Below are positions 1-7,257 of a DNA stretch of 64,000 nt, piece after piece (within the stretch, counting starts at the first letter, position 1; each line of letters begins with the position of its first letter). The DNA comes from JAVVEG01 sp041751425 (GTDB taxonomy: Bacteria > Pseudomonadota > Gammaproteobacteria > Pseudomonadales > Pseudohongiellaceae): contig JBGSXL010000008.1 of NCBI GenBank assembly GCA_041751425.1, forward strand, positions 62,001 through 126,000. Direction: 5' to 3'. A program made the position numbers and the translations under genes. The notes under the pieces were generated by a model. That model worked only from the letters and a program-made list of their open reading frames with translations. It was not told the DNA's origin and ran no database searches.

Positions 1-565
1 GGCCGAAATCCGAGCGTTTGAATGAAGCGCTTGCCGAGAAACCCAGTGTATAGCTGCGCGTCAGGAAATTACGACCACCGCCATTGGAATTCACAGTAAG
101 AGTCACTGGTGCGGTATTACCCAACAGCGTCAGGTCTCCTTCAAACACGAAAGAATTCTCACTGGTAGCTTGTACGAACGAAGTAGTTCGAAATATCGCT
201 TGCGGAAAATTTTCCGTATTAAACCAATCCGAACCACGCAAGTCTTCCGCAAATGACTCGTTATTGACGTCTATTGAAGCTGTATTTACAACAACTTCGA
301 GGCTGGAATTTTCTACATTCTCCGGATCGAAATCCAAAGTTGCGTCAAAATCATTGAAACGGCCGATGTAACTGGAGAAACCAAGGTGATCTATTTTGAA
401 CAACAACGATGCGTGATCCTTGTCCAGCGTATATTGCCCTGACCGCAGTGCAGTCACTTCCGTTTGAAAACCAGGAGTTAACAAACGGTCGCAGGAAACC
501 AAAAATACGGAACAAACAAGAACCAGCGCCAGCCGGTAGTATTGTGTAACTGAACTGTTAATCAT
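1..565 (-). CDS. YceI-family lipoprotein, 3' end beyond the window
   Basis: The reading frame opens at an ATG at 565 and stays open to the window edge (188 codons), so the C-terminus is missing. An AGGAAAGG ribosome site lies just upstream. Residues 1-25 are a lipoprotein signal ending in LVSC, with Cys25 as the lipidated residue and Asp26 at +2, the classic inner-membrane retention signal in enterobacteria. The rest matches the YceI lipocalin-like barrel: a start like GQYTLDKDHASLLFKIDHLG, the FNDFDATLDFDPEN strand, a DVNNESFAEDLRGSDWFN stretch, then FPQAIFRTT. YceI proteins bind polyprenyl or other lipid-like ligands in the periplasm; the ligand here is unknown. It precedes or follows a second YceI gene (598-1173) in the same direction with 32 bases between, so the two probably form one transcript. 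Confidence 0.88.
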   Translation of the reverse strand, partial: MINSSVTQYYRLALVLVCSVFLVSCDRLLTPGFQTEVTALRSGQYTLDKDHASLLFKIDHLGFSSYIGRFNDFDATLDFDPENVENSSLEVVVNTASIDVNNESFAEDLRGSDWFNTENFPQAIFRTTSFVQATSENSFVFEGDLTLLGNTAPVTLTVNSNGGGRNFLTRSYTLGFSASASFKRSDFG

Positions 566-597
566 TGGAATAACCTTTCCTATTAGAGTCTGTTTAT

Positions 598-1173
598 TTA
601 TTTCATCACTGCGTAGACATCTATTTCGATTTCTACTTCGTTGGGGATAGCGGAAGTATTCGCCAGATAACCCTGGCCAACACCATACTCCAGGCGCAGG
701 ATAGTCACGGTGCTGTTCAAACGAAACCCAATTTTGTCATTTCTGGTTTCCACCTTCAGATCGAAAGGGAAACTTATTGGATGCGTTTGATCACGAATAG
801 TCAAAGTGCCATCCGCCACGAAAGAATCTAAAGATTCCAATCGGCACTTTTCGGCTTTGAAGGTGGCGGTAGGAAACTGATCAACATCGAACATTTCTAC
901 GTCCAACAGGTAACTCATGGTTTCCTCATCGTCGACATTAATATCTGCAATGGGAATGGTCACCGAGAAATTACAAGAACCGGGGCTTAGTGGGTCGATA
1001 TCGAAAACAGCGTCGATATTGGTGAACTCTCCATGGTATGGCGTGCCAGAGTAGGAGTACTTGAAAATCACTCTGGAATTGTCATTATCAAGCACCCAGG
1101 TTGATGCTTGCACAGACAAAGCAAAGAACAATAAAAACGGCGCAAGCGCAGCTCGATAGAATAATTTTCGCAT
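598..1173 (-). CDS. YceI-family periplasmic protein
   Basis: This 191-residue protein has a Sec signal (about residues 1-23, ending VQAS) followed by a full YceI domain: STWVLDNDNSRVIFKYSYSG, then FTNIDAVFDIDP, DVEMFDVDQFPTATFKAEKC and a C-terminal strand region. The length is usual for the family. YceI folds as a lipocalin-like beta barrel that holds an isoprenoid-type ligand; the physiological substrate is unknown here. AGGAG sits ten bases before the ATG. The next gene downstream is a second, lipidated YceI protein, and the gene upstream is a PQQ dehydrogenase, so a role in periplasmic quinone or lipid handling is possible but is only inferred from neighbours. Confidence 0.93.
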   Translation of the reverse strand: MRKLFYRAALAPFLLFFALSVQASTWVLDNDNSRVIFKYSYSGTPYHGEFTNIDAVFDIDPLSPGSCNFSVTIPIADINVDDEETMSYLLDVEMFDVDQFPTATFKAEKCRLESLDSFVADGTLTIRDQTHPISFPFDLKVETRNDKIGFRLNSTVTILRLEYGVGQGYLANTSAIPNEVEIEIDVYAVMK

Positions 1174-1212
1174 AGTAATGTCTACTCCTGATTTCGATTA
1201 ATAACAACTGCG

Positions 1213-3135
1213 TTATGGCAATGCATAAGCTACCAATTCTGCGGGAGTACCACCACCGCTGACAACCATGAGTATGTATTGCTTACCATCATGTTCATAG
1301 GTCATGGGCACGCCGGTCTGGGTACCGGGCAATTCGAACTCGGCTATTATCTCACCAGTCGCCTTGTCGTGCGCGCGGAATTTATTGCCGCCGCCTACGC
1401 CTTCGCCTGCGAACAGCAGGGTTTTAGTCACGAACAAGCCGGCTTTGCTCTCTGTGCCAGTGCGCGGAATATCAAGACCTGCCAGCGCCGGGTTGTTGGC
1501 GATGGATGCCGGTGTATCGGCATTGGCCATCATCCATAGATGATCACCAGTGTTCATATCAATAGCTGTTATACGACCATAAGGCGGCTTGACGATAGGT
1601 AAACCCATGGCACGAGGTACACGCACGCCCAAAGCCATACTGAAGTCGACATCGGAACGCTCATCTTTGGCTACTGACAATACCGCCACAACTGTTCTGG
1701 ACGGCACATAAAGAATACCGGTTTCCGGATCAAGTGCACTGCCTTCCCAGTTGGCACCGCCCGTGGCAGATGGCAGGCTCAAAGTGCCTACAGTGCCATC
1801 TGGTGCGTCTGCCAATGATGGCGGCGAGTATAGATTTGTGCCAAGACGAAACGGCTGAATCGCTTCTTTAGCTGCCGCTAAAATTTCCGGCGTGAAGTCG
1901 ACCAGATCATCTTCTGTAATTCCCTGGCGATCAAAGCCCGCTGGCTTGGTGGGGAAAGGTTGCGTAGGCGAGTACCACTCACCCGGCACATCTCCTGCGG
2001 GAACAGGCAGCTCTTCAATGGGCCATATCGGCTCACCAGTTATTCTGTCAAAGGTATAAACGAAAGACTGCTTGGTCACTTGCATGACGATTTTGCGGCC
2101 ATTTGGCAGATCCGCCAACACTGGCGCAGAGGGGTTATCCCAATCCCAGATATCGTGGTGAATCATCTGGTAATGCCATTGTCTTTCGCCTGTCTTGATA
2201 TCCACAGCGACCAGACTGCTGGAAAACAGATTTGCTCCTGGCCGGTCACCACCGAAACGGTCACCTGTTGCAGATTCTACGGGAAGGTAGACATGGCCCA
2301 GTTCCGGATCTCCCGACATGGGTGCCCAAACACCGGCATTACCGGATATTTCTGCACCATCGCCAAGCCATGTTTCACTGCCAAACTCACCTGGCTCAGG
2401 AATGGTTTTGAAGGTCCACAGATGCTCTCCAGTGCGCACGTCATAAGCGCGCACATCGCCTTTCACGTTGTACTTTGAAGGTGGCCGCATGGACACAGCC
2501 ATCGCTGGTCCAACCACAATCACATCGTTCATGACAAAGGGCGGCATGGATGAACCAATATCAAGGTCTTCACGACCTTCGCCCAAACGCAGGCCCTGTT
2601 GCATATCTATCCAGCCATTGTCACCAAAATCGGGGTCTGGCAAACCAGTCTTGGCATCCAGAGACACCAGGAAAAATCCGGGGGTAATAGTCAGAATGCG
2701 ACTCTCGTCGCCATTACGCCAGAAAGAAACGCCGCGGCCTGAGCCTTTGCGTGGTGCAGCGTCAAATCTTTCCCCTTCCTGGGGGCGCCACAGCCAGAGA
2801 ACCTGCCCTGTGGTTGCATCCAGGGCAACGATATCCCGGTGCGCGCCAATAGTGGTGTAGATTACGCCGTCTATCTCGAGTGGGGTAAAAGTGGCGTTGA
2901 ATTCGGGTCTTGGGCCAAAGTTGGCGGTCGACAAGCGCCACGCTATCTGCAGCGAGCCGACGTTTTCCGCATTAATCTGGTCCAGTGGCGAATAACGCTG
3001 GGCCGCCATGTTGCCGTTGTAATCTGTCCAATCTCCCGAGTAGACATCGGTTTCAGCCTGACTCCACACCGCTGAGGCGCTGAGCATGCCAACGCTCACG
3101 ATGAATGACGAAATCAATCGCTTGGTTGTTCTCAT
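1213..3135 (-). CDS. PQQ-dependent dehydrogenase (glucose dehydrogenase-like)
   Basis: The product is a 640-residue secreted quinoprotein. The start chosen is the ATG at 3135, with GGGAG eight bases before it; a GTG at 3144 is in frame but less well placed. A signal peptide covers about residues 1-28. The mature part begins with DWTDYNGNMAAQRYSPLDQI and shows repeated propeller-blade motifs (TGQVLWLWRP, GEHLWTFKTIP, GERQWHYQMIHHDIWDWDNP, TGDHLWMMAN), typical of the eight-bladed PQQ dehydrogenase domain. It lacks the membrane anchor of Gcd and has no c-type heme motif, so it needs an external electron acceptor. It oxidises a sugar or alcohol in the periplasm; the substrate cannot be read from sequence. 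Its start overlaps the stop of a 56-codon ORF (ATGA). No PQQ biosynthesis genes are in the window. Confidence 0.9.
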   Translation of the reverse strand: MRTTKRLISSFIVSVGMLSASAVWSQAETDVYSGDWTDYNGNMAAQRYSPLDQINAENVGSLQIAWRLSTANFGPRPEFNATFTPLEIDGVIYTTIGAHRDIVALDATTGQVLWLWRPQEGERFDAAPRKGSGRGVSFWRNGDESRILTITPGFFLVSLDAKTGLPDPDFGDNGWIDMQQGLRLGEGREDLDIGSSMPPFVMNDVIVVGPAMAVSMRPPSKYNVKGDVRAYDVRTGEHLWTFKTIPEPGEFGSETWLGDGAEISGNAGVWAPMSGDPELGHVYLPVESATGDRFGGDRPGANLFSSSLVAVDIKTGERQWHYQMIHHDIWDWDNPSAPVLADLPNGRKIVMQVTKQSFVYTFDRITGEPIWPIEELPVPAGDVPGEWYSPTQPFPTKPAGFDRQGITEDDLVDFTPEILAAAKEAIQPFRLGTNLYSPPSLADAPDGTVGTLSLPSATGGANWEGSALDPETGILYVPSRTVVAVLSVAKDERSDVDFSMALGVRVPRAMGLPIVKPPYGRITAIDMNTGDHLWMMANADTPASIANNPALAGLDIPRTGTESKAGLFVTKTLLFAGEGVGGGNKFRAHDKATGEIIAEFELPGTQTGVPMTYEHDGKQYILMVVSGGGTPAELVAYALP

Positions 3136-3302
3136 TTTGTACACTCCCGATATTTTTTCTTAGAATCGTTCACACACTTTGCGCCGAATGCCTGGTCGAC
3201 TGCAGGGTCTAGTAGTCCGCGACCGGCAATATTGAAGGTGTAATAGTAGCCGAGGATTGGGCAGGCGAAGAATAAGCAATCTACTTTCCGCAAGCAAGTC
3301 AT
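3132..3302 (-). CDS. Small 56-residue protein coupled to the PQQ dehydrogenase
   Basis: This short frame runs from ATG at 3302 to TGA at 3132-3134. The stop overlaps the ATG of the PQQ dehydrogenase as ATGA, which suggests translational coupling. A strong purine-rich site (GGGAGGGTGG) ends five bases before the start. The product has a hydrophobic segment (about residues 9-25, LFFACPILGYYYTFNIAG), a middle reading GRGLLDPAVDQAFGAKC, and a basic tail, with four cysteines in all. It could be a small membrane or exported protein. I do not recognise a family. The coding case rests on the ribosome site, the overlap and a protein-like composition. Confidence 0.6.
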   Translation of the reverse strand: MTCLRKVDCLFFACPILGYYYTFNIAGRGLLDPAVDQAFGAKCVNDSKKKYRECTK

Positions 3303-3318
3303 AAGTACCACCCTCCCG

Positions 3319-3374
3319 ATAAATGGGGTCAGAGTAAAAATACAGTACTGTATTTTTACTCTGACCCCATTTAT
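3319..3374. repeat. 56-bp perfect palindrome, REP-like
   Basis: Positions 3319-3346 are the exact reverse complement of 3347-3374, with no loop. The outer half carries GGGGTCAGAGTA and its complement. From memory, palindromes with this GGGGTCAGAGTA...TACTCTGACCCC signature recur in many proteobacterial genomes, often near REP-associated tyrosine transposases (RAYTs); no such transposase is in the window. It begins directly after the stop codon of the upstream gene (3375-4346) and ends just before the ribosome site of the small ORF, so it could also attenuate transcription or protect mRNA ends. Confidence 0.8.
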
Positions 3375-4346
3375 TCATTTTTTCACTCCGCTCATTGGTT
3401 CGGCCAGAACTGCCTGCCAGGCCAGCTCCTGCAGTACTTTCTCTCGCGCCGCAGAAGTAGGATCGCTGGTGTCTATCAGCGCCTGCAAGCCCACCGGACT
3501 TTCCCTGTACATAGCAGCAAACCAGGCGTACGTGACAATATTAATGCCTGGTGTTGCAACGTGACCCATACCATCGCGGAAGATTTCAGACTGCATCGTT
3601 ATCCCCGGAACACGCCCATTTACTATTTCCTTGCGTAGATTGTAAATGGCGTTAGCTGAAGGCACGATGAACGAGATCTCACGTCCTGCTCTTTTATTGA
3701 TGCCCTGCAACTGGGTTCGCAACCTTTCCAGATAGCCGTCTGGTGCGGCCAAGCGGGTCAACCAGCCATCAATGGTCGCAATATCGGCTTTATTGTGATC
3801 CTCATTGCTGAAGTCAGTTCGCCCGGTGCCCCCTACGCTGGCTGTCATGCCATTGCCATCCCAGGCTGACCACGAGTTTTGTACCAAAATACGCGCATCG
3901 GGATTTGTCTCTATAACCAAATCACCGAAAAAATCGATACCAGGCTCCGGCATCAGGGCATTTGGAGACATTGTGAAGACGTCAACATTACCGGCTCTGA
4001 GCGCTACCTTGGCTATATTACGGGAATCATCTCCATCGCCCTGGTTCCAGTGTTGCATTGGCGTTGAGCCGCCTATCATCTGTACGGCCAATGCCTCGTG
4101 CCCGCTCTTGCCTCGCTCGGCAGCCAGCGCCGCTAATGGTCCGGGCGCCACCTCAGCGGCATCCCGTGACCGGCTTGGCCCGATGAACACATTGAAAGAG
4201 TGGGTAGCCATCACATACTTCTGGCCCTCGGAGATGGGTTGCGTCTCCGCAGACACCGCAGTGATAACGCTCAGTAATAGCCCGAAGAGCAGAGCACTGG
4301 TGACGTTCAATTTGTAAATTTTTCCATCTGTGACTGGAATTTTCAT
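3375..4346 (-). CDS. Secreted SGNH-hydrolase-like protein, function unknown
   Basis: This is a 323-residue protein with a signal peptide (hydrophobic stretch at about residues 18-33, cut after AVSA). I cannot name a characterised homologue. Two features recall the SGNH hydrolase fold: an early block with His-Ser (YVMATHSFNVFIGPS), and a late block RDGMGHVATPGINIVTYAWF, which resembles the Asp-x-x-His catalytic motif followed by a glycine. Between them lie an Asn-rich segment with QNSWSAWDGNG and a helix-rich middle. If the reading is right it would be a periplasmic esterase or carbohydrate deacetylase; that is inference. The gene is followed at once by the 56-bp palindrome and then the PQQ dehydrogenase pair on the same strand. 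Confidence 0.6.
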   Translation of the reverse strand: MKIPVTDGKIYKLNVTSALLFGLLLSVITAVSAETQPISEGQKYVMATHSFNVFIGPSRSRDAAEVAPGPLAALAAERGKSGHEALAVQMIGGSTPMQHWNQGDGDDSRNIAKVALRAGNVDVFTMSPNALMPEPGIDFFGDLVIETNPDARILVQNSWSAWDGNGMTASVGGTGRTDFSNEDHNKADIATIDGWLTRLAAPDGYLERLRTQLQGINKRAGREISFIVPSANAIYNLRKEIVNGRVPGITMQSEIFRDGMGHVATPGINIVTYAWFAAMYRESPVGLQALIDTSDPTSAAREKVLQELAWQAVLAEPMSGVKK

Positions 4347-4537
4347 TTTTTATGTCCCATATTTATCGGTAATATTTCTTTGGCAGTAGTCCGGAGTTTG
4401 CACTGGATCGTAAATTGCGTTTAAACAGTGTCGCAGTATCCCAAGAGATAATATAAGCGCTATACGTCAGACGCTACCGTATATGCGATAAGAAGCCAGC
4501 ACTATCTGGCTTATTCAAGAAACCCGGAATATCAGAC

Positions 4538-5386
4538 ATGCAAACAACAATTAAAAGCTGGTCTGGCAAGGCGTTCAATCAGGTTCCGCATTCGGACAAC
4601 AGCATTCATTCCAACGAGATAGCAAAAGCTTACGGTTTTGCTGGCGCTCTTGTACCGGGAACGACCATTTCCACCTACCTGCTACATCCTGCTGTGGAAG
4701 CCTGGGGCAAGGATTGGTTGCAACGTGGTTTCGCCACTGTGAAAGTGTTGTCGCCACTGTACGACAACGCGGATTTCCAGGTAACAGTGACGACGGGCAA
4801 CGACGAAGAAAACCCCAATAGCTACAGTGCAGAATTGAAGAGTGAAGACCGCTTGTGCGCCGTCGCCGATGTTGGGCTCCCGCTTGGTAGAAGCGCCGAA
4901 AAAGGGCCTTCTAAGCGCGGCCACCGGGTGCTGGATGAAAACTATAAAGCGCCGGAAGCAACGCGCGATCATATGGAGATTCTTTGGAAAAAGGGCTGCC
5001 CCGCCATGAAGTTCCTTTGGTCAGCGGAGCACGAAATAGCGACGTATTTGCGCGACCAAACTGGTATGGCTGCGCTGTTGCGAACGGACAAGAATGGTCA
5101 GGGCGGTTTCGCGAATCCCGGATTTCTATTGGGGTGCGGCAATCGCCACTTCGCATCGATTGCCACAATGAGTGCCTGGATACATATGGAAACTCGGTCC
5201 CGCAATTTTCAGGCTGTTCAACTGGGAACTGAACTGTTAAGTGAAATGCGCATCATTGATCTGTTCAACAAAAAAGGCCATGAATTTGCCGATTGCAGGT
5301 TCAATCTTTTTCGTAGCGATACCGGCGACTGTGTCAGCACCATTGAGCAACGAGCCATCTACAAGTTACGCCCTGCAGCCACTTGA
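4538..5386 (+). CDS. MaoC-like hotdog-fold hydratase/thioesterase-like protein
   Basis: The 282-residue cytoplasmic protein has no signal peptide. Residues 15-50 read like the hydratase-2 motif of MaoC proteins: NSIHSNEIAKAYGFAGALVP, where the usual form has Asn/Ser-x-x-His, an Ala and a Gly-Phe-x-Gly. This suggests a hotdog domain acting on a CoA thioester, as in (R)-enoyl-CoA hydratases. The second half (GNRHFASIATMSAWIHMETR and so on) may hold a second, degenerate hotdog repeat, giving a double-hotdog subunit. Its stop lies seven bases from the convergent TetR gene stop. It is transcribed away from the SGNH-like gene across a 191-bp gap. The substrate is unknown. Confidence 0.65.
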   Translation: MQTTIKSWSGKAFNQVPHSDNSIHSNEIAKAYGFAGALVPGTTISTYLLHPAVEAWGKDWLQRGFATVKVLSPLYDNADFQVTVTTGNDEENPNSYSAELKSEDRLCAVADVGLPLGRSAEKGPSKRGHRVLDENYKAPEATRDHMEILWKKGCPAMKFLWSAEHEIATYLRDQTGMAALLRTDKNGQGGFANPGFLLGCGNRHFASIATMSAWIHMETRSRNFQAVQLGTELLSEMRIIDLFNKKGHEFADCRFNLFRSDTGDCVSTIEQRAIYKLRPAAT

Positions 5387-5393
5387 GCATCTC

Positions 5394-6029
5394 TCACCGC
5401 TTGCGTAGTGATTCGGTTGCCATATAAATGCTGTACAGCACCAATTCTTCGCTGTCCTGGTACTGTTGTTTGCCCGGCACATTCCGCCGTGTCTGCATGA
5501 TCACGCCATGTAATGCGCCCTGCAGATAATAAGCCGTTCGCAGTGGATCACTGACTCGATGCTCATCGATAGTTCCATCGCGCAAACCGTTAGTTAACGC
5601 CCGCACCATGAGCTCGGTGATTTCCTGCCGGCAGCCATCCAATCGATGCATATCCTCATCAAATATCTCTGGCATGGGGAACGTGTTCAATTCCGTTAGC
5701 ACATCGAAATAATCGGACGCCTCTTTAGAGAAGGCATAATAGGCATGTCCTATCCCTTCAATCTGCGCCAGACCATTTGCCCCTTTTTGCAGCGCCAGTT
5801 GGAATCGAGCTTCCATATTCTTCGCCGCACGCAACATGATGCTGCGCATGATGGCCGCCTTGTCAGTAAAGTAAACATACAAAAGCGCACGGCTCAACTG
5901 CGCGCTTTGCGCAATCTCATGCATGGATGTCTGATTAAAGCCTTTGCTAAAAAATACCTGCTCGGCAGCATCCAGAATACTGTCAGCGCGCTCCTGCTTT
6001 TCTCTGGCTCGCCTGCTGGTTAAAACCAT
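5394..6029 (-). CDS. TetR-family transcriptional repressor
   Basis: The start taken is the ATG at 6029, preceded by GAGAGGGG at five bases; a TTG at 6044 would add five residues but would overlap that site. The N-terminus is a canonical TetR helix-turn-helix: SILDAAEQVFFSKGFNQTSM followed by HEIAQSAQLSRALLYVYFTD and a lysine. The rest (to 211 residues) is the variable helical ligand-binding domain. It is divergent from an RND efflux operon, with inverted repeats in the gap, so by analogy with AcrR/MexR-type circuits it probably represses that pump and its own gene. The inducer is unknown. Confidence 0.92.
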   Translation of the reverse strand: MVLTSRRAREKQERADSILDAAEQVFFSKGFNQTSMHEIAQSAQLSRALLYVYFTDKAAIMRSIMLRAAKNMEARFQLALQKGANGLAQIEGIGHAYYAFSKEASDYFDVLTELNTFPMPEIFDEDMHRLDGCRQEITELMVRALTNGLRDGTIDEHRVSDPLRTAYYLQGALHGVIMQTRRNVPGKQQYQDSEELVLYSIYMATESLRKR

Positions 6030-6088
6030 CTCGACCCCTCTCAAAAGCTGTAATTAGTTTTTTGTATTACCTTAGCACTAAACAGCTG

Positions 6089-6122
6089 TTGACATTATGT
6101 CAAATGATGACAAACTGTCAAC
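6089..6122. promoter_or_regulatory. Probable TetR operator, two adjacent inverted repeats
   Basis: In the divergent gap between the TetR gene and the RND operon there is a perfect 7-1-7 inverted repeat (TTGACAT, one base, ATGTCAA, 6089-6103), followed at once by TGACA-AAC-TGTCA (6108-6120). The outer bases also pair (GTTGACA at 6088-6094 with TGTCAAC at 6116-6122), so the two half-site families are the same sequence. This fits two overlapping binding sites for a dimeric TetR regulator. Binding itself is inferred. Confidence 0.7.
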
Positions 6123-6171
6123 GTTTGTGAGACTTCCATTTTTTTAAACCTCTGCGCCCGGAGAGTATCCC

Positions 6172-7257
6172 ATGTCAGCGCCTGCTTTTTTCTCAACGCG
6201 ATTCATACCCATTCTCGTGCTTCTGCTGTTAGCTGCCTGTGCAGAAGTTGCCTCAGAAAACAACGCCGACACAGTAGCGACAGCAACTGCTGTGCCCGTG
6301 CGGGTTGCACAGGTGGAACTGCTGGATAGCGATGCAGTACTGCGCTTCGCCAGCGTTGCCAGAGCACGCCAGCGCGCCAATCTTACGTTTCAGGTGGGCG
6401 GTGTTATCGCCTCAAGGGCTGCAGAGATAGGTCAACACGTAACGCAAGGCGAAGAATTGGCAAAACTTTACAACCCCCAATTGCTGCCTGCTCGTGATGC
6501 TGCCAGCGCCCGCCTGGAACAATTGCAGAGCGATAATCGTCAGGCCTTACGCGATCTGCAACGCATTCAGCAATTGCAAGAGCGCGGCGCGTTGCCGATA
6601 CAGGATCTGGAGCAACAACGCAGCCGCATTGAGAGTCTGCAAGCAGCCATCGCGAATGCCAGTGCCACGCTGGAACAGGCAGAGCGTATGAGTCAGGAAA
6701 GCATTCTGCGCGCTCCGTTCGCTGGTAGCATCGAGGCTGTTTTGCTGGAGTCCGGTGAATTCGCGCAGGCGGGTCAAGTGGTGATCCGCATGTCTGCCGA
6801 TGACAGCCTGGAGGTTGAGGCGCAGGTACCCGCGCATTTGCTGGCCGGATTGTCGCCCGGCGATGCAGTGGCTGTCTGGTCCAGCCTCACCGGCATGCAG
6901 ATGGAAGGAATCATCACCGAAATTGCGCAGACAAGCTCCGGTAATAGTGCCTTGTATCCCGTTATAGTAGGTATCGAACAGCACGGTTTACGTTCCGGTG
7001 ACGCGGTGGAAGTTGGAATACGACGCTTGCGTCGACCCGAACTCGCCATCCCGATGACTGCCGTGATGCGCTCCGCCGAAGGTCTGGCAGTTTTTCAGTT
7101 AATTGATAATCGTGTGCGACGTGTCCCCATCAGTATCCGAGAGTTGCTGGGTGAGTACGCGGTGCTTGAACAAGGCTCGTTAACCGCAGAGGACCGTGTG
7201 ATCTATGCCGGCCTGACTCGACTTGCAGACGGTGATCTGGTGGAGGTGCTGCGATGA
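6172..7257 (+). CDS. RND efflux periplasmic adaptor (membrane fusion lipoprotein)
   Basis: This 361-residue protein starts with a lipoprotein signal ending LLAAC (Cys23), placing it on the periplasmic face of a membrane. It then shows the membrane-fusion layout: a first half-lipoyl strand pair (FQVGGVIASRAAEIGQHVTQ), a long coiled coil at about residues 100-170 (rich in Gln, Leu, Arg), the second half-lipoyl (SILRAPFAGSIEAVLLESGE), then barrel and membrane-proximal domains. It links the inner-membrane RND pump to an outer-membrane channel; no TolC-like gene is nearby. GGAGAG lies before the ATG. Its stop overlaps the start of the pump gene (ATGA). Confidence 0.93.
   Translation: MSAPAFFSTRFIPILVLLLLAACAEVASENNADTVATATAVPVRVAQVELLDSDAVLRFASVARARQRANLTFQVGGVIASRAAEIGQHVTQGEELAKLYNPQLLPARDAASARLEQLQSDNRQALRDLQRIQQLQERGALPIQDLEQQRSRIESLQAAIANASATLEQAERMSQESILRAPFAGSIEAVLLESGEFAQAGQVVIRMSADDSLEVEAQVPAHLLAGLSPGDAVAVWSSLTGMQMEGIITEIAQTSSGNSALYPVIVGIEQHGLRSGDAVEVGIRRLRRPELAIPMTAVMRSAEGLAVFQLIDNRVRRVPISIRELLGEYAVLEQGSLTAEDRVIYAGLTRLADGDLVEVLR

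Noticed and set aside
3160..3378. 72-codon minus-strand frame starting at the stop of the SGNH-like gene
   Set aside because: It runs through the 56-bp palindrome, has no convincing ribosome site and overlaps the better supported 56-codon ORF in another frame.
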